From: Rahnella rivi
Lineage (GTDB): Bacteria; Pseudomonadota; Gammaproteobacteria; Enterobacterales; Enterobacteriaceae
DNA length: 64,000 nt
NCBI RefSeq assembly: GCF_019049655.1
Contig: NZ_JAFMOX010000054.1
Coordinates: 62,001-126,000, forward strand
Direction of reading: 5' to 3'
The notes beneath the pieces are model-generated. The model was not told the DNA's origin. It did no database searches and saw nothing but the letters and a program-made list of their open reading frames with translations. Position numbers and translations under genes: made by a program. Of the stretch, positions 1 to 11,504 are shown one piece after another; within the stretch, counting starts at the first letter, position 1; each line of letters starts with the position of its first letter.

Positions 1-2447
1 AGCATAGAAGCAAACATGGCGAAGGATTCACGTTTGTACTCCTGCTTCGGATCTTTCTGCGCATAGCCACGTAAGTGAATACCCTGACGCAGGTAATCCA
101 TTGCGGCCAGATGCTCTTTCCACAGGGAGTCAAGGGTTTGCAGCATCACGCCTTTTTCGAAGTTGCGCATCATTTCAGCGCCAACGACTTCTTCTTTACG
201 GGCGTAAGATTCTTTCGCGATTTCCATGATACGGTCGCGCAGTGTTTCTTCATGCAGTTCTGGCTCTTTATCCAGCCACTCCGAAATCGGCATTTCCAGC
301 TCGAAATCGGTTTTCAGACGCTGTTCCAGACCTTCAACATCCCACATTTCTTCCAGAGACTGTGGCGGAATGTAGCTGTCGATAGTGCTTTTGAACACGT
401 CTTCACGAATGCTGGCGATGGTTTCGCTCACGTCGGACACGTCCAGCAGTTCGTTACGCTGGCTGTAGATCGCACGACGCTGGTCGCTTGCCACATCATC
501 ATATTCCAGCAATTGCTTACGAATATCGAAGTTGCGGCTTTCTACTTTACGCTGCGCATTAGCAATCGCTTTGGTCACCCAAGGATGCTCAATGGCTTCG
601 CCTGGTTTCATCCCCAGTTTACGCATCATGCCAGTTACACGGTCAGACGCGAAGATACGCATCAGAGCATCTTCCATGGACAGATAGAAGCGTGATGAAC
701 CCGCATCACCCTGACGACCCGCACGGCCACGCAGCTGGTTATCGATACGGCGTGATTCATGACGCTCGGTACCAATGATGTGTAAACCACCGGAAGCCAG
801 CACGGCATCGTGACGAATCTGCCATGCTGCTTTAATTTCTGCGATTTTCTCGTCTGTCGCTTCTTCGCCGAGATTCTCAACTTCAACCTGCCAGCTGCCG
901 CCCAATACGATATCCGTACCACGACCGGCCATGTTGGTGGCGATCGTTACCGCACTTGGCTGGCCCGCCTGGGAAACAATGTCCGCTTCTTTAGCGTGGA
1001 ATTTCGCGTTCAGTACGCTGTGTGCGATACCGGCTTTGGTCAGCTCATTTGAGACAACTTCTGATTTCTCAATTGAGATAGTCCCCACCAATACCGGCTG
1101 GCCATTCGCGGTGCAATTGCGAATGTCTTCAATGATTGCGCCAATTTTTTCCATTTCTGTCATGTAGACCAGATCGGCCATGTCTTTACGCACCATCGGG
1201 CGGTTAGTTGGCACAACAATGGTATCGAGTTTATAAATGGAACTGAATTCGAATGCTTCGGTGTCCGCAGTACCGGTCATACCGGCCAGTTTTTCGTACA
1301 GACGGAAGTAGTTCTGGAAGGTAATGGAAGCCAGCGTCTGGTTTTCGTTTTGGATATCAACGCCTTCTTTCGCTTCAACCGCCTGATGCAGACCATCTGA
1401 CCAACGACGGCCCTGCATGGTACGGCCAGTGTGTTCGTCGACGATGATAACTTCACCGTCTTTCACAATGTAATCCACATCGCGGGTAAACAGCACGTGT
1501 GCACGCAGCGCGGCGGTCACGTGGTGCATCAGCATGATGTTAGTCGGGGAATAGAGGGATTCGCCCTCTTCCATGATACCCGCTTCCATCAGCAGTTCTT
1601 CGATCAGAATCAGACCGCGCTCAGTCAGGTGAACCTGACGCGCTTTTTCATCCACTGAGAAGTGGCCTTCGCCCTGGAAGGAATCGGAGTCTTCTTTTTC
1701 CTGACGGATCAGTTTTGGAATCAGCTTATCAACGCGGGTGTACATTTCTGAGCTGTCTTCGGCCGGGCCGGAGATGATCAGCGGAGTACGCGCTTCATCG
1801 ATCAAGATGGAGTCAACCTCATCCACCAGCGCATAGTGCAGCTTACGCTGAACACGTTCTTCAGGGCTGAACGCCATGTTGTCACGCAGGTAGTCAAAAC
1901 CGTATTCGTTGTTGGTACCGTAGGTGATATCTGCAGCATAAGCCGCACGCTTAGCCGGAGAAGGCATACCCGGTAAGTTAATACCGATGCTCAGACCCAG
2001 GAATTCAAACAGTGGACGGTTATTTTCGGCGTCACGCTGTGCCAGGTAATCGTTGACGGTAACAACGTGAACGCCCTTACCGCTCAATGCGTTCAGATAA
2101 GCAGGCAGCGTTGCGGTCAGTGTTTTACCTTCACCGGTGCGCATTTCTGCGATGCAGCGTTCGTTAAGTACCATACCGCCGAGCAACTGCACGTCGAAGT
2201 GGCGCATGCCAAAGACACGTTTACTGGATTCACGTACGACAGCAAAAGCTTCAGGGATCAGATTTTCAAGCACTTCACCTTTCGCCAAACGCTCGCGGAA
2301 CTCGTTGGTTTTCGCTTGCAGTTGCTCATCGGTCAACTTTTGAATTTCAGGTTCCATGCGGTTGATAAGGTCAACCACTTTGCGCATACGGCGCAGGGTA
2401 CGATCATTACGGCTACCAAAAACTTTGGTCAATAATTTGATTAACAT
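1..2447 (-). CDS. secA: Preprotein translocase ATPase SecA (C-terminus cut off by window edge)
   Basis: SecA is the cytosolic and membrane-associated ATPase that drives unfolded preproteins through the SecYEG channel. About 815 codons are visible, starting [20 protein letters not shown], and the frame stays open to the left edge. Seen: the Walker A stretch MRTGEGKT near residues 102-109, the DEVD box ([15 protein letters not shown]) near 210, and the second-domain helicase motif [14 protein letters not shown]. The family is about 900 residues long, so roughly the last 85 residues, including the C-terminal zinc-binding tail, lie outside the window. The start ATG is at 2447. It follows secM on the same strand after 80 bp, the usual secM-secA arrangement, in which SecM stalling controls secA translation. 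Nothing suggests a broken gene; the truncation is due only to the window. Confidence 0.98.
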   Translation of the reverse strand, partial: MLIKLLTKVFGSRNDRTLRRMRKVVDLINRMEPEIQKLTDEQLQAKTNEFRERLAKGEVLENLIPEAFAVVRESSKRVFGMRHFDVQLLGGMVLNERCIAEMRTGEGKTLTATLPAYLNALSGKGVHVVTVNDYLAQRDAENNRPLFEFLGLSIGINLPGMPSPAKRAAYAADITYGTNNEYGFDYLRDNMAFSPEERVQRKLHYALVDEVDSILIDEARTPLIISGPAEDSSEMYTRVDKLIPKLIRQEKEDSDSFQGEGHFSVDEKARQVHLTERGLILIEELLMEAGIMEEGESLYSPTNIMLMHHVTAALRAHVLFTRDVDYIVKDGEVIIVDEHTGRTMQGRRWSDGLHQAVEAKEGVDIQNENQTLASITFQNYFRLYEKLAGMTGTADTEAFEFSSIYKLDTIVVPTNRPMVRKDMADLVYMTEMEKIGAIIEDIRNCTANGQPVLVGTISIEKSEVVSNELTKAGIAHSVLNAKFHAKEADIVSQAGQPSAVTIATNMAGRGTDIVLGGSWQVEVENLGEEATDEKIAEIKAAWQIRHDAVLASGGLHIIGTERHESRRIDNQLRGRAGRQGDAGSSRFYLSMEDALMRIFASDRVTGMMRKLGMKPGEAIEHPWVTKAIANAQRKVESRNFDIRKQLLEYDDVASDQRRAIYSQRNELLDVSDVSETIASIREDVFKSTIDSYIPPQSLEEMWDVEGLEQRLKTDFELEMPISEWLDKEPELHEETLRDRIMEIAKESYARKEEVVGAEMMRNFEKGVMLQTLDSLWKEHLAAMDYLRQGIHLRGYAQKDPKQEYKRESFAMFASM

Positions 2448-2467
2448 AGTGCTTAATATCTCTTGGA

Positions 2468-2484
2468 GGCCACCTTAGGTAGCC
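2468..2484 (-). promoter_or_regulatory. Stem-loop in the secM-secA intergenic leader
   Basis: The transcript here can fold into a short hairpin: GGCUAC pairs with GUGGCC (one G-U pair) around a CUAAG loop. It ends about 20 nt before the secA ATG. In E. coli the secM-secA spacer carries a helix that hides the secA ribosome-binding site until a ribosome stalls on SecM. Position and order fit that role, but this stem is short and the secA Shine-Dalgarno (AAGAGA) lies just beyond it, so the exact masking structure is not shown. Confidence 0.45.
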
Positions 2485-2527
2485 ACTAATTTATTGATTT
2501 ATAGATAGATTTTACAATTACAGTCTG

Positions 2528-3052
2528 TTAAATCAGAGAGGCCGGGCCGGCACGAATGCCTTGCACCTGTGCTAACCACAGGCCGGTTTGATGCGATGAA
2601 GCATGAGAGAGGAAAGGCTGTTGCGTATGACGAATGATAACCGGAGGTTTGGATTCATGTGTCAGTAAGGCATTCAGGGTGACCAGTAAAGCGAGTTGCT
2701 GGACATGCAGCGGCTCTGCGTCTTTAGCAACGACTTCCGGTGCAGCGGTATAAACAACCTGCGGTGCCAGAGCAAAAGAAAGATGACGAATAACGGTACG
2801 TAGTGCATGCTGCTGCCAGTAATCGACACCGAAAGACGGGCGGCGATGCGCCTGGAGTAATGCCAGATTACTCAGCCCTGTACTGCCGATGTTGAGACGG
2901 TTTAGACTTGAAGACGTATTAGGAACGGCAACCAGTTCAGTTTGTGAGAGATTCGTCGACACGCCAAGGCTAGCCGCGACCATCCCCAGGAGGAGATGCG
3001 GCCAAAAATACCTTCTGCCAAATTGTCGCCAACGATTTAGAATACCAATCAC
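2528..3052 (-). CDS. secM: Secretion monitor SecM (arrest peptide controlling secA)
   Basis: SecM is an exported regulatory peptide. Its C-terminal arrest motif stalls the ribosome unless SecA-driven secretion pulls it free, and the stall opens the secA start site. The 174-residue product begins with an E. coli-like signal region ([20 protein letters not shown]) and ends with the arrest core QGIRAGP at residues 164-170 followed by four residues, as in E. coli. The start is GTG at 3052; the aligned N-terminus supports it. The arrest region reads [17 protein letters not shown]: the E. coli Phe150 position is His and Ile156 is Leu, while Trp155 and the GIRAGP core are kept. The gene lies directly upstream of secA and is divergent from the DciA-like gene, with only 26 bp between start codons. 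Confidence 0.95.
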   Translation of the reverse strand: MIGILNRWRQFGRRYFWPHLLLGMVAASLGVSTNLSQTELVAVPNTSSSLNRLNIGSTGLSNLALLQAHRRPSFGVDYWQQHALRTVIRHLSFALAPQVVYTAAPEVVAKDAEPLHVQQLALLVTLNALLTHESKPPVIIRHTQQPFLSHASSHQTGLWLAQVQGIRAGPASLI

Positions 3053-3078
3053 ACGTTTACAATCCGCCGGAGCCCATC

Positions 3079-3603
3079 ATGCGCGATAGTCGCCCACAAT
3101 TATTAGATATCCTGTTCGATGACGCCTCTTCAACGGAACAAAGCCCGCTGCGAATTGTTCAACAGCGCGCTGCGGCTTTATTAAAACTAAACCGCGCAGT
3201 GAAGGGGCTTTTACCGTCACCCATGCAACCATGGTGTCGTGTCGGTAATTATCGACAGGGAGTTTTAGTGCTGGAAATTGCTAATGCCAGCTGGATGATG
3301 CGATTACGCTATGAACAACCCGCATTACTCTCTGCACTTCGAGCGCAAATTCTACCATCATTGTCATCAATCGACATCAGGATTAATCCCTCGTTGATGG
3401 CTAAAATGGAAAATGCTTCGCAAATTGCTCAGAAAAATAAAACGATCGCAGCAGAGTCTATGCCGGTACGGCATTTGAGTTCGCAGAGTGCTAATGAATT
3501 GAGAGGACTGGCGAGCCGAAGCCCGGAAAAACTGAGGAAGGCATTAGAACGACTGGCTGACCTGGCCGGAGAGAGTGCCAGAACAACCAGTCGTAATAAG
3601 TAA
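3079..3603 (+). CDS. dciA: DUF721 / DciA-family protein (ancestral replicative-helicase loader family)
   Basis: DUF721 proteins include DciA, which interacts with and helps load the replicative helicase DnaB in bacteria that lack DnaC or DnaI. This 174-residue protein starts MRDSRPQLLDILF, a typical family opening. Residues about 35-95 look like the KH-like DUF721 fold (LLPSPMQPWCRVGNYRQG, then VLVLEIANASWMMRLRYE). The C-terminal third is basic and probably extended. The locus between lpxC and secM-secA is where dciA sits in Pseudomonas and Vibrio, while E. coli has no gene here. If this organism also has DnaC, as Enterobacterales normally do, the gene may be a relic or have another job; the sequence does not decide this. 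The start ATG at 3079 has GGAG 5-8 nt upstream. Confidence 0.8.
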   Translation: MRDSRPQLLDILFDDASSTEQSPLRIVQQRAAALLKLNRAVKGLLPSPMQPWCRVGNYRQGVLVLEIANASWMMRLRYEQPALLSALRAQILPSLSSIDIRINPSLMAKMENASQIAQKNKTIAAESMPVRHLSSQSANELRGLASRSPEKLRKALERLADLAGESARTTSRNK

Positions 3604-3623
3604 AACAGTAATATCTGTACCGA

Positions 3624-4559
<936 letters not shown>

Positions 4560-4574
4560 TTATCCATCTATCCT

Positions 4575-4605
4575 GCCAACCTTTGCATAGTACATTAAGG
4601 TTGGC
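4575..4605 (-). repeat. Perfect 9-bp inverted repeat in the lpxC 5' leader
   Basis: GCCAACCTT and AAGGTTGGC form a perfect 9-bp inverted repeat around 13 nt, 34 nt before the lpxC ATG. No T-run follows on the minus strand, so it is not a simple terminator. It could be a 5' leader stem-loop, an RNase processing site between ftsZ and lpxC, or an operator. The function is unknown. Confidence 0.55.
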
Positions 4606-4646
4606 GGGACAGTTTAGCACAAAGAGCGGAGATCCTACAATTCAGA

Positions 4647-5801
4647 CTAGTCTGCCTGCTTACGCAGGAAGGCTGGGATGTCCAGATAGTCGGGCTCTTT
4701 ATTAGATTGCGCGCTTTGATCGTTGACCACTTTGGCAGCTGGCTTCGTTTCCTGCGGCAACGGAGACATCCCGTGCTGCTGGTAGCGATGATCCATAACA
4801 GGCTGGCTGGCTGGCTTGTTGGTCACCAGGGTGATCTCAGGACGTTTGTCCATGCCGATACCCGTTGCCACTACTGTCACGCGCAGTTCGTCATTCATTT
4901 CCGGGTCAAGAGAAGTCCCGATAACCACGGTGGCGTTGTCAGAGGCGAAAGCACGGATGGTGTTACCCACCGTTTCGAATTCATCCAAACGCAGATCGAA
5001 GCCCGCAGTAATGTTGACCAGAACGCCGCGCGCGCCTGACAGGTCGATATCTTCCAGCAACGGGCTGGAGATCGCCATTTCAGCCGCTTCTTCAGCACGG
5101 TCTTCACCACATGCCACACCGGAGCCCATCATGGCATAACCCATTTCGGACATAACGGTGCGCACATCGGCGAAGTCGACGTTCATCAGACCCGGACGGG
5201 TGATCAACTCAGCAATACCCTGCACCGCGCCTTTCAGCACGTCGTTGGCCGCACCGAAGGCGTCCAGCAGAGAAATACCGCGACCCAGAACTTTCAACAG
5301 CTTGTCGTTCGGGATGGTGATCAGGGAGTCCACGTGTTTGGACAGTTCAGCGATACCCTGCTCCGCGAATGCCATGCGTTTTTTGCCTTCAAAGTTGAAT
5401 GGCTTAGTCACGACAGCAACGGTCAGAATACCTAAATCTTTTGCTACTTCAGCAACCACTGGCGCTGCACCGGTACCGGTACCGCCGCCCATGCCCGCTG
5501 CGATAAAGACCATGTCAGCGCCTTCGAGCGCAGCACGCAGGGCTTCACGATCTTCTTCAGCAGAATTGCGACCCACTTCCGGGTTCGCACCAGCACCCAG
5601 ACCTTTGGTAATACCGCTACCGATCTGAATCGTCTGGCCTACTGCCGTTTTGCGCAACGCCTGAGCGTCGGTGTTAACGGCAAAGAATTCAACACCTTCG
5701 ATGCGCTCACGCACCATGTGTTCGACAGCGTTACCGCCGCCACCGCCGACGCCGATGACTTTAATCACCGCATCGTTGGTCAGTTCCATAGGTTCAAACA
5801 T
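4647..5801 (-). CDS. ftsZ: Cell division GTPase FtsZ
   Basis: FtsZ is the tubulin-like GTPase that forms the cytokinetic Z-ring. The 384-residue product starts [20 protein letters not shown]. It carries the tubulin signature [10 protein letters not shown] near residues 105-114 and the T7-loop region that completes the neighbour's GTPase site. The C-terminal conserved peptide [14 protein letters not shown], which binds FtsA and ZipA, is intact after a variable linker. It is separated from ftsA by 71 bp and followed by lpxC, as in E. coli. A SD-like GGAGA precedes the ATG at 5801. Confidence 0.99.
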   Translation of the reverse strand: MFEPMELTNDAVIKVIGVGGGGGNAVEHMVRERIEGVEFFAVNTDAQALRKTAVGQTIQIGSGITKGLGAGANPEVGRNSAEEDREALRAALEGADMVFIAAGMGGGTGTGAAPVVAEVAKDLGILTVAVVTKPFNFEGKKRMAFAEQGIAELSKHVDSLITIPNDKLLKVLGRGISLLDAFGAANDVLKGAVQGIAELITRPGLMNVDFADVRTVMSEMGYAMMGSGVACGEDRAEEAAEMAISSPLLEDIDLSGARGVLVNITAGFDLRLDEFETVGNTIRAFASDNATVVIGTSLDPEMNDELRVTVVATGIGMDKRPEITLVTNKPASQPVMDHRYQQHGMSPLPQETKPAAKVVNDQSAQSNKEPDYLDIPAFLRKQAD

Positions 5802-5872
5802 AGTTTCTCTCCGTTTTGTGCCTGTCGCGTCGGGATCGAAATACTTAAAAGCATGATCCCGTTGTTAAAACA

Positions 5873-7129
5873 TTAAAACTCTTTTCTCAGCCAGCTATTG
5901 ATTCGTTTGAACCAGTTGCCCACTGAGGCGCGTTTTTCCACTTCTGCCTCACCGCTGAGGTGAGACTCCTTCCCGTAGTGCAGCAGCCCTACAGCAGTTG
6001 AGTAGTAAGGTTCCTGCGCATAATCTGTCAGCCCGGTGATGTTCAGAGGTTGCCCGATACGCACCTGGGTATGGAATACCCGCTGCGCACAAGCTGCCAG
6101 ACCATCAATTTGTGCTGCGCCGCCTGTCAAAACTATACCTGCGGCCAGATGATGTTTTACGCCCTGCTGACGTAACTGCTCCTGCAATTGCAAAATTTCG
6201 TCGTTCACAAGATTCAGCAATTCTGTATAACGAGGCTCGATAACTTCAGCCAGTGTCTGACGTTGCAGACTGCGTGGCGGACGTCCGCCTACGCTCGGCA
6301 CTTCGACATTTTCGTCTTTGCCGACAATCGCCCCTAATGCACAACCGTGGCGAACTTTGATCGCTTCGGCATCGGTAGGTGGTGTGCCGAACGCGTAAGC
6401 GATATCACTGGTGACCACATTCCCTGCATAAGGGATTACCTTAGTATGACGCAGTGCGCCACCGGTATAAACAGCGATATCCATGGTTCCGCCACCAATA
6501 TCGACGACACAGACACCTAATTCGCGTTCATCTTCGGTCAGAACGGCATAACTGGAGGCCAGACCGGCAAAAATGAGCTGATCAACTTTCAGGCCGCACC
6601 GTTCAACCGCTTTGACAATGTTCTTCGCCATATCGTTATGGCAGGTGATCAGGTGGACTTTAGCCTGCATACGCACGCCAGATAATCCGACCGGATTTTT
6701 AATGCCTTCCTGATAATCGATGGCATATTCCTGAGGAATGACGTGCAATACCCGATGCTCATCACGTACGCGTACCGACTTAGCGGTATGCACAACGTTC
6801 TCTACATCTTCCTGCGTCACTTCCTCTTCTGAAATAGGAACCATCCCTATTTCATTCTGACAACTGATATGTTTACCAGACAAAGCAAGGTAAACAGAGG
6901 AAATCTGGCAATCAGCCATCAATTCGGCCTGATCGATGGCACGCTGCACGCATTTCACCACCGATTCCAGATCGTTAACGCCACCTTTATCCATGCCCCG
7001 GGATGGGCAACTGCCCACACCGATAATGTTGACCATGCCATCGGGCAGAACTTCTCCCACCAATGCGGCGACTTTTGCAGTACCGATTTCCAGCCCAACT
7101 ACCAGTTTTCTGTCCGTCGACTTGATCAT
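5873..7129 (-). CDS. ftsA: Cell division protein FtsA (actin-like membrane tether)
   Basis: FtsA is an actin-family ATPase that tethers FtsZ to the inner membrane and recruits later divisome proteins. It has 418 residues. The phosphate-1 loop region ([16 protein letters not shown]) is at the N-terminus, and the second phosphate loop appears as [14 protein letters not shown] near residue 210. The C-terminal amphipathic membrane helix ([16 protein letters not shown]) is complete. The start ATG at 7129 overlaps the ftsQ stop by 4 bp (ATGA), which implies translational coupling. Confidence 0.99.
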   Translation of the reverse strand: MIKSTDRKLVVGLEIGTAKVAALVGEVLPDGMVNIIGVGSCPSRGMDKGGVNDLESVVKCVQRAIDQAELMADCQISSVYLALSGKHISCQNEIGMVPISEEEVTQEDVENVVHTAKSVRVRDEHRVLHVIPQEYAIDYQEGIKNPVGLSGVRMQAKVHLITCHNDMAKNIVKAVERCGLKVDQLIFAGLASSYAVLTEDERELGVCVVDIGGGTMDIAVYTGGALRHTKVIPYAGNVVTSDIAYAFGTPPTDAEAIKVRHGCALGAIVGKDENVEVPSVGGRPPRSLQRQTLAEVIEPRYTELLNLVNDEILQLQEQLRQQGVKHHLAAGIVLTGGAAQIDGLAACAQRVFHTQVRIGQPLNITGLTDYAQEPYYSTAVGLLHYGKESHLSGEAEVEKRASVGNWFKRINSWLRKEF

Positions 7130-7968
7130 TGTTGTTTAGCCTGTGCCTGATTCTGTTGCTGATTACTGTTTTGCTGGTCAATAAACTCTGGCGCCCAACC
7201 CACTGATGCACCGCTGTCATAACGTAAATCGACATAAGTGATGCGCTTTTTGTCGGCGTCAGCCTGTTGCTGGAAACGCGGATAAAGTTGGATAAAACGC
7301 TGTAAACGTCCCATCCGGTCATCTCTCCCCAATTCCAGCCGGATATCATTATCCAGGGTTAACTGCCACGAGTGGCGTGCACTCATTGCCACGGCTTTCA
7401 ACGTGAACTTGCCGGCGGCCAGCGCCTGACTCATCGTTTGATAGCCTTGCAAAACATCCTGTTCACTGCCTTCCGGACCGTAGAGCAACGGCATTTTTTG
7501 ATTGACGACACGTTCAGCAGGTATGCTGAATGACTTGCCGTCAGCATCAACCATGTGCAAATCATTCCAGTGTGCGACCGGCACATACTCCACCAGGTGA
7601 ATCTTCAGTTCATTCGGCCATTGCTTACGGACGCTGACCTGTTTAATCCACGGCAATCGCTCAATCTGCTGTTGGATGACATTCACATCCTGCGTCATAA
7701 ACGTGCCCGGCGCCCCTAAGGACAAGATCGCCTGGCGAATATCGTCGTTAGTGGTGTAATGACGCTCGCCAGTCACCACCAGCTGAGACAGCGGCAGTCG
7801 GTTTGCGTCCTGCATCCAGACCACAACTGCCCACGCGCTCCATAAAATAGTGCCTGCAACCAGCAGCAGGAATACGATCCCTGCCAGCTGACCGCCGTTA
7901 CTGCGACGGCCGCCATTATTGCTCTCGGCCGTCTCTCGCTCTCGGGTATTCAGGGCGGCTTGAGACAT
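7126..7968 (-). CDS. ftsQ: Cell division protein FtsQ
   Basis: FtsQ is a bitopic inner-membrane scaffold joining early and late divisome proteins through the FtsQLB complex. The 280 residues comprise a short cytoplasmic tail, one membrane segment near 29-50 ([20 protein letters not shown]), a POTRA domain starting at [15 protein letters not shown], and a periplasmic beta domain. The tail is Gln/Asn-rich ([16 protein letters not shown]) and slightly longer than in E. coli, where the protein has 276 residues. It starts 1 bp after ddlB and overlaps ftsA by 4 bp. Confidence 0.98.
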   Translation of the reverse strand: MSQAALNTRERETAESNNGGRRSNGGQLAGIVFLLLVAGTILWSAWAVVVWMQDANRLPLSQLVVTGERHYTTNDDIRQAILSLGAPGTFMTQDVNVIQQQIERLPWIKQVSVRKQWPNELKIHLVEYVPVAHWNDLHMVDADGKSFSIPAERVVNQKMPLLYGPEGSEQDVLQGYQTMSQALAAGKFTLKAVAMSARHSWQLTLDNDIRLELGRDDRMGRLQRFIQLYPRFQQQADADKKRITYVDLRYDSGASVGWAPEFIDQQNSNQQQNQAQAKQQ

Positions 7969-7969
7969 A

Positions 7970-8890
7970 TCAGTCAGCCAGTTCCAGAATACGGAAAACT
8001 AATTGCGGGAAGCTCAACCCGAATTGTTTCGCGGCCATCGGCACCAGGCTATGACTGGTCATGCCCGGTGAGGTATTCACTTCCAGCAGATTAAAACTGC
8101 CATCGCTGTCTTGCATCACATCAACACGCCCCCAGCCGCTGCAATCGAGCGCCTGATAAGCCTGCAATGCCAGTGCAGACAATTGCTGTTCCTGATCCTG
8201 ACTTAAACCGCTTGGACAAAAATACTGTGTTTCATCAGACAGATACTTCGCCTGATAGTCATAAAAGGTACCGGCAGGCTGAATACGGATCGAAGGCATA
8301 ATTTGCTCGCCCACGATAGCCACGGTGTATTCAGGACCACTTAGCCATTTTTCGATCAATACGTTATCGTCATGGCGGAAGCCTTCCTGTAAGGCAGGTA
8401 ACAACTCATTTTCAGTCGTCACTTTGCTCATACCTACGCTGGAGCCTTCACGACTGGGTTTCACGATCACCGGCAGGCCTAATTCAGCGATTTTTGCCGC
8501 TAACGTGCCCTGCCCTGCCGCTTCAATTTGTGAGCGATGCAGTGCCACGAACGGAGCAACCGGTAAACCCAGTGCCTGCCACACCAGTTTGGTGCGGAAC
8601 TTATCCATGGTCAGTGCGGATGCCATCACGCCGCTGCCGGTATAAGGCAAATCAATTTGCTCCAGCAGCCCCTGCAATGTGCCGTCTTCACCCCCGCGAC
8701 CGTGTAGCGCGATAAAGACTTTGCTGAAACCTTCTTCTTTAAGCAGTGCAACATTAAAGGTTTTGGTGTCGATGCCGTGGGCATCCACACCGGATTCACG
8801 TAAGCCAGCCAGCACCGCAGCGCCGGACTGCAATGACACATCGCGTTCTGCGGAAGTACCACCAAATAAAACTGCTACTTTCTCAGACAT
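7970..8890 (-). CDS. ddlB: D-alanine--D-alanine ligase
   Basis: This ATP-grasp enzyme joins two D-alanines to make the dipeptide added by MurF. I place the start at ATG 8890 ([20 protein letters not shown]): it has AAGGTG about 9 nt upstream and gives 306 residues, the E. coli DdlB length. A GTG 12 nt earlier is possible but has no better ribosome site. Family features seen are [12 protein letters not shown], the ATP-grasp lysine region [17 protein letters not shown] and [17 protein letters not shown]. The start overlaps murC by 8 bp. Confidence 0.98.
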   Translation of the reverse strand: MSEKVAVLFGGTSAERDVSLQSGAAVLAGLRESGVDAHGIDTKTFNVALLKEEGFSKVFIALHGRGGEDGTLQGLLEQIDLPYTGSGVMASALTMDKFRTKLVWQALGLPVAPFVALHRSQIEAAGQGTLAAKIAELGLPVIVKPSREGSSVGMSKVTTENELLPALQEGFRHDDNVLIEKWLSGPEYTVAIVGEQIMPSIRIQPAGTFYDYQAKYLSDETQYFCPSGLSQDQEQQLSALALQAYQALDCSGWGRVDVMQDSDGSFNLLEVNTSPGMTSHSLVPMAAKQFGLSFPQLVFRILELAD

Positions 8891-10370
8891 GATGTTCTTC
8901 ACCTTTTTTCACTGGCTGCAATTTTTGGTCAGCCAATTTGCGGGCCACTCTGCCAATCGTGCCAGCGCCCTGAACCAGAACTAAATCGTCCCCTTCGAGG
9001 ATCTGCGCCAGGCTTTCAGGCACAGCGTCAATATCAGACACCAGAATGGGATCCAGCTTGCCACGCGCGCGAATGGTACGGCACAGCGAGCGGCTGTCAG
9101 CACCCGGGATCGGCGCTTCGCCAGCCGGGTAAACATCAAGCATGATCAGCACATCAACCTGAGACAGCACGTTGGCAAAATCATCGTACAAATCACGGGT
9201 ACGCGTGTACCGGTGCGGCTGGAAAATCATGACCAGGCGTTTATTCGCCCAGCCCGCGCGTGCGGCTTTGACCGTCGCGTCCACTTCTGTCGGATGGTGA
9301 CCGTAGTCATCAACCAGCATGGCGCTGCCGGATTTGCCGTTCACATTTTCCAGCGCGAATTCGCCGAGGAAATCGAAACGACGCCCGGTGCCCTGAAAAC
9401 CTTCCAGCGCGCGCAGTATGGCGTCGTCGCTGATGCCTTCATCGGTTGCTACCGCAACAGCGGCGGCAGCATTAAGGGCGTTGTGACGGCCCGGCGCATT
9501 CAGCGTCACCGTAATCTGCGGCAAATCATGACGGCGCAACGTAAAGTGCCCCTGCGCGCCTTCCTGACGATAACTTTCGATCATCACATCTGCATCTTCG
9601 CTGAAGCCGTAGGTAGTGATATGACGGCCAACACGGGGGATCAGCTCACGGATCACCGGATCATCGATACACATCACCGCACGGCCATAGAACGGCAGGT
9701 TGTGCAGGAAATTCACAAAGGTCTGTTTCAGGTTTTCAAAATCACCCTGATACGTGTCCATGTGGTCTGCTTCGATATTGGTAACAATCGCCACCATCGG
9801 TTGCAGGTGCAGGAACGACGCATCGCTTTCGTCGGCTTCTGCAATCAGGAAGCGGCTTGAGCCTAAACGCGCATGCGTGCCTGCCGCTTTCACTAAACCA
9901 CCGTTTACAAAGGTCGGATCCAGTCCGGCCTCGGCATAAATACTGGTCACCATCGCTGTCGTCGTGGTTTTACCGTGCGTACCTGCCACGGCGATACCGT
10001 GACGAAAACGCATCAGCTCGGCGAGCATTTCTGCACGACGGATCACCGGGATCCGCGCTTCGCGGGCGGCGACAATCTCCGGGTTATCGGATGAGATCGC
10101 CGTAGAAACCACCACTACGCTGGCATCGAGCACATTCTCCGGGCGGTGATTGAAATAAATCGTCGCACCCAGCGCAGTCAGTTGCTGCGTCACCGCATTC
10201 GGTGCCAGGTCAGAACCGCTGATCTGATAGCCTTCATTGGCCAACACTTCGGCGATACCACCCATGCCGGCACCACCGATGCCAACAAAGTGAATGTGCC
10301 GGACACGATGCATCTCGGGCACGAAGGTACGCAGTTTCGCCAATTGTTGTGTATTCACGTTTTTATTCAC
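8883..10370 (-). CDS. murC: UDP-N-acetylmuramate--L-alanine ligase MurC
   Basis: MurC adds L-alanine to UDP-MurNAc, the first stem-peptide step, in the cytoplasm. The 495-residue product has the N-terminal UDP-binding loop [15 protein letters not shown], the Mur-ligase ATP loop [15 protein letters not shown] near residue 125, and the central-domain motif [12 protein letters not shown]. The later [13 protein letters not shown] is the nucleotide-binding segment typical of MurC. It lies between murG (66 bp upstream) and ddlB (overlapping). Confidence 0.98.
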   Translation of the reverse strand: MNKNVNTQQLAKLRTFVPEMHRVRHIHFVGIGGAGMGGIAEVLANEGYQISGSDLAPNAVTQQLTALGATIYFNHRPENVLDASVVVVSTAISSDNPEIVAAREARIPVIRRAEMLAELMRFRHGIAVAGTHGKTTTTAMVTSIYAEAGLDPTFVNGGLVKAAGTHARLGSSRFLIAEADESDASFLHLQPMVAIVTNIEADHMDTYQGDFENLKQTFVNFLHNLPFYGRAVMCIDDPVIRELIPRVGRHITTYGFSEDADVMIESYRQEGAQGHFTLRRHDLPQITVTLNAPGRHNALNAAAAVAVATDEGISDDAILRALEGFQGTGRRFDFLGEFALENVNGKSGSAMLVDDYGHHPTEVDATVKAARAGWANKRLVMIFQPHRYTRTRDLYDDFANVLSQVDVLIMLDVYPAGEAPIPGADSRSLCRTIRARGKLDPILVSDIDAVPESLAQILEGDDLVLVQGAGTIGRVARKLADQKLQPVKKGEEHHV

Positions 10371-10436
10371 TATTTCAGGTTACTGATTAATCCGTTTCTT
10401 ACGGCTGGGACCACGCAATGCATGGCCCGTTCAATT

Positions 10437-11504
10437 TCATTTTTTACTGGCGGCAACCACTTCGGCAGCCACGCGTTCTGTCGCATCAGGGATGGCCGCT
10501 GCGCGTGCAGCGCGTGCCATTTCCATAAGATGGGTTCTGTCCCATCCGGCCATCAGATCGGCCACTGCGGCAGCACTAAAATCTTTCTGCTCGATAATCT
10601 TTGCTGCACCGGCTTTCTCCAGTGGCAGCGCATTCCAGTACTGCTGACGATCTTTGTGCTGGAAGGGGATAAATATCGCCGGTAAACCCGCCGCAGCAAT
10701 TTCGCTGACCGTTAAGGCACCGGAACGACACACCACCACATCCGCCCATGCGTATGCTTCTGCCATGTCATCAATAAATTCAGTAACTTTATGCTGAGTC
10801 TGGCCGACTTTTTCATAAGCCTGGTTCACTGACTCCAGCGCACCTTTACCGACCTGATGCCACAGCGTAATTTTGTCACCCATCAGCGCCGCCAATTCCG
10901 GCATGCTCTGATTGAGCACTCGGGCGCCCTGACTTCCGCCAATCACTAAAACGCGAATCGGCCCTTCACGCCCGGCCAGTCGGGTTTCTGGCAACTCCAG
11001 CGCCAGTACGTCGGTACGCACCGGATTACCGACCACGTCTGCATGAGGAAATGCGCCGGGAAATGCCTGCAATACTTTTTTGGCAATGTGCGACAAACCT
11101 TTGTTGGTCATGCCCGCAATACCGTTTTGTTCGTGTAGCACCACCGGGATCCCCAGCGACCAGGCGGCTAACCCGCCGGGACCAGAAACGTATCCGCCCA
11201 TGCCAAGCACCACATCCGGCTGGAAACGTTTCATGATGACTTTTGCCTGGCGCCACGCATGATATATGCGAATTGGGGCTGTGAGTTGCGCTTTCAGACC
11301 TTTCCCACGTAATCCTGAGATTTTAATAAAATCAATCCCAATACCGTGTTTAGGAACCAGATCTGCTTCCATACGATCTTCGGTTCCCAGCCAGCGGACT
11401 TCCCAGCCTTGCTCCATCAGATGATGTGCCACAGCCAGCCCCGGGAAAACATGCCCACCGGTACCGCCTGCCATCACCATTAACCGCCGGGTATTGCCAC
11501 TCAT
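10437..11504 (-). CDS. murG: UDP-N-acetylglucosamine--lipid I transferase MurG
   Basis: MurG is a GT28 glycosyltransferase at the inner face of the membrane that converts lipid I to lipid II. The 355 residues match the E. coli length. Seen are the glycine-rich loop [19 protein letters not shown] near the N-terminus, the second loop [17 protein letters not shown], and the C-domain donor site motif [12 protein letters not shown]. The start ATG overlaps the ftsW stop by 4 bp. Confidence 0.98.
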   Translation of the reverse strand: MSGNTRRLMVMAGGTGGHVFPGLAVAHHLMEQGWEVRWLGTEDRMEADLVPKHGIGIDFIKISGLRGKGLKAQLTAPIRIYHAWRQAKVIMKRFQPDVVLGMGGYVSGPGGLAAWSLGIPVVLHEQNGIAGMTNKGLSHIAKKVLQAFPGAFPHADVVGNPVRTDVLALELPETRLAGREGPIRVLVIGGSQGARVLNQSMPELAALMGDKITLWHQVGKGALESVNQAYEKVGQTQHKVTEFIDDMAEAYAWADVVVCRSGALTVSEIAAAGLPAIFIPFQHKDRQQYWNALPLEKAGAAKIIEQKDFSAAAVADLMAGWDRTHLMEMARAARAAAIPDATERVAAEVVAASKK

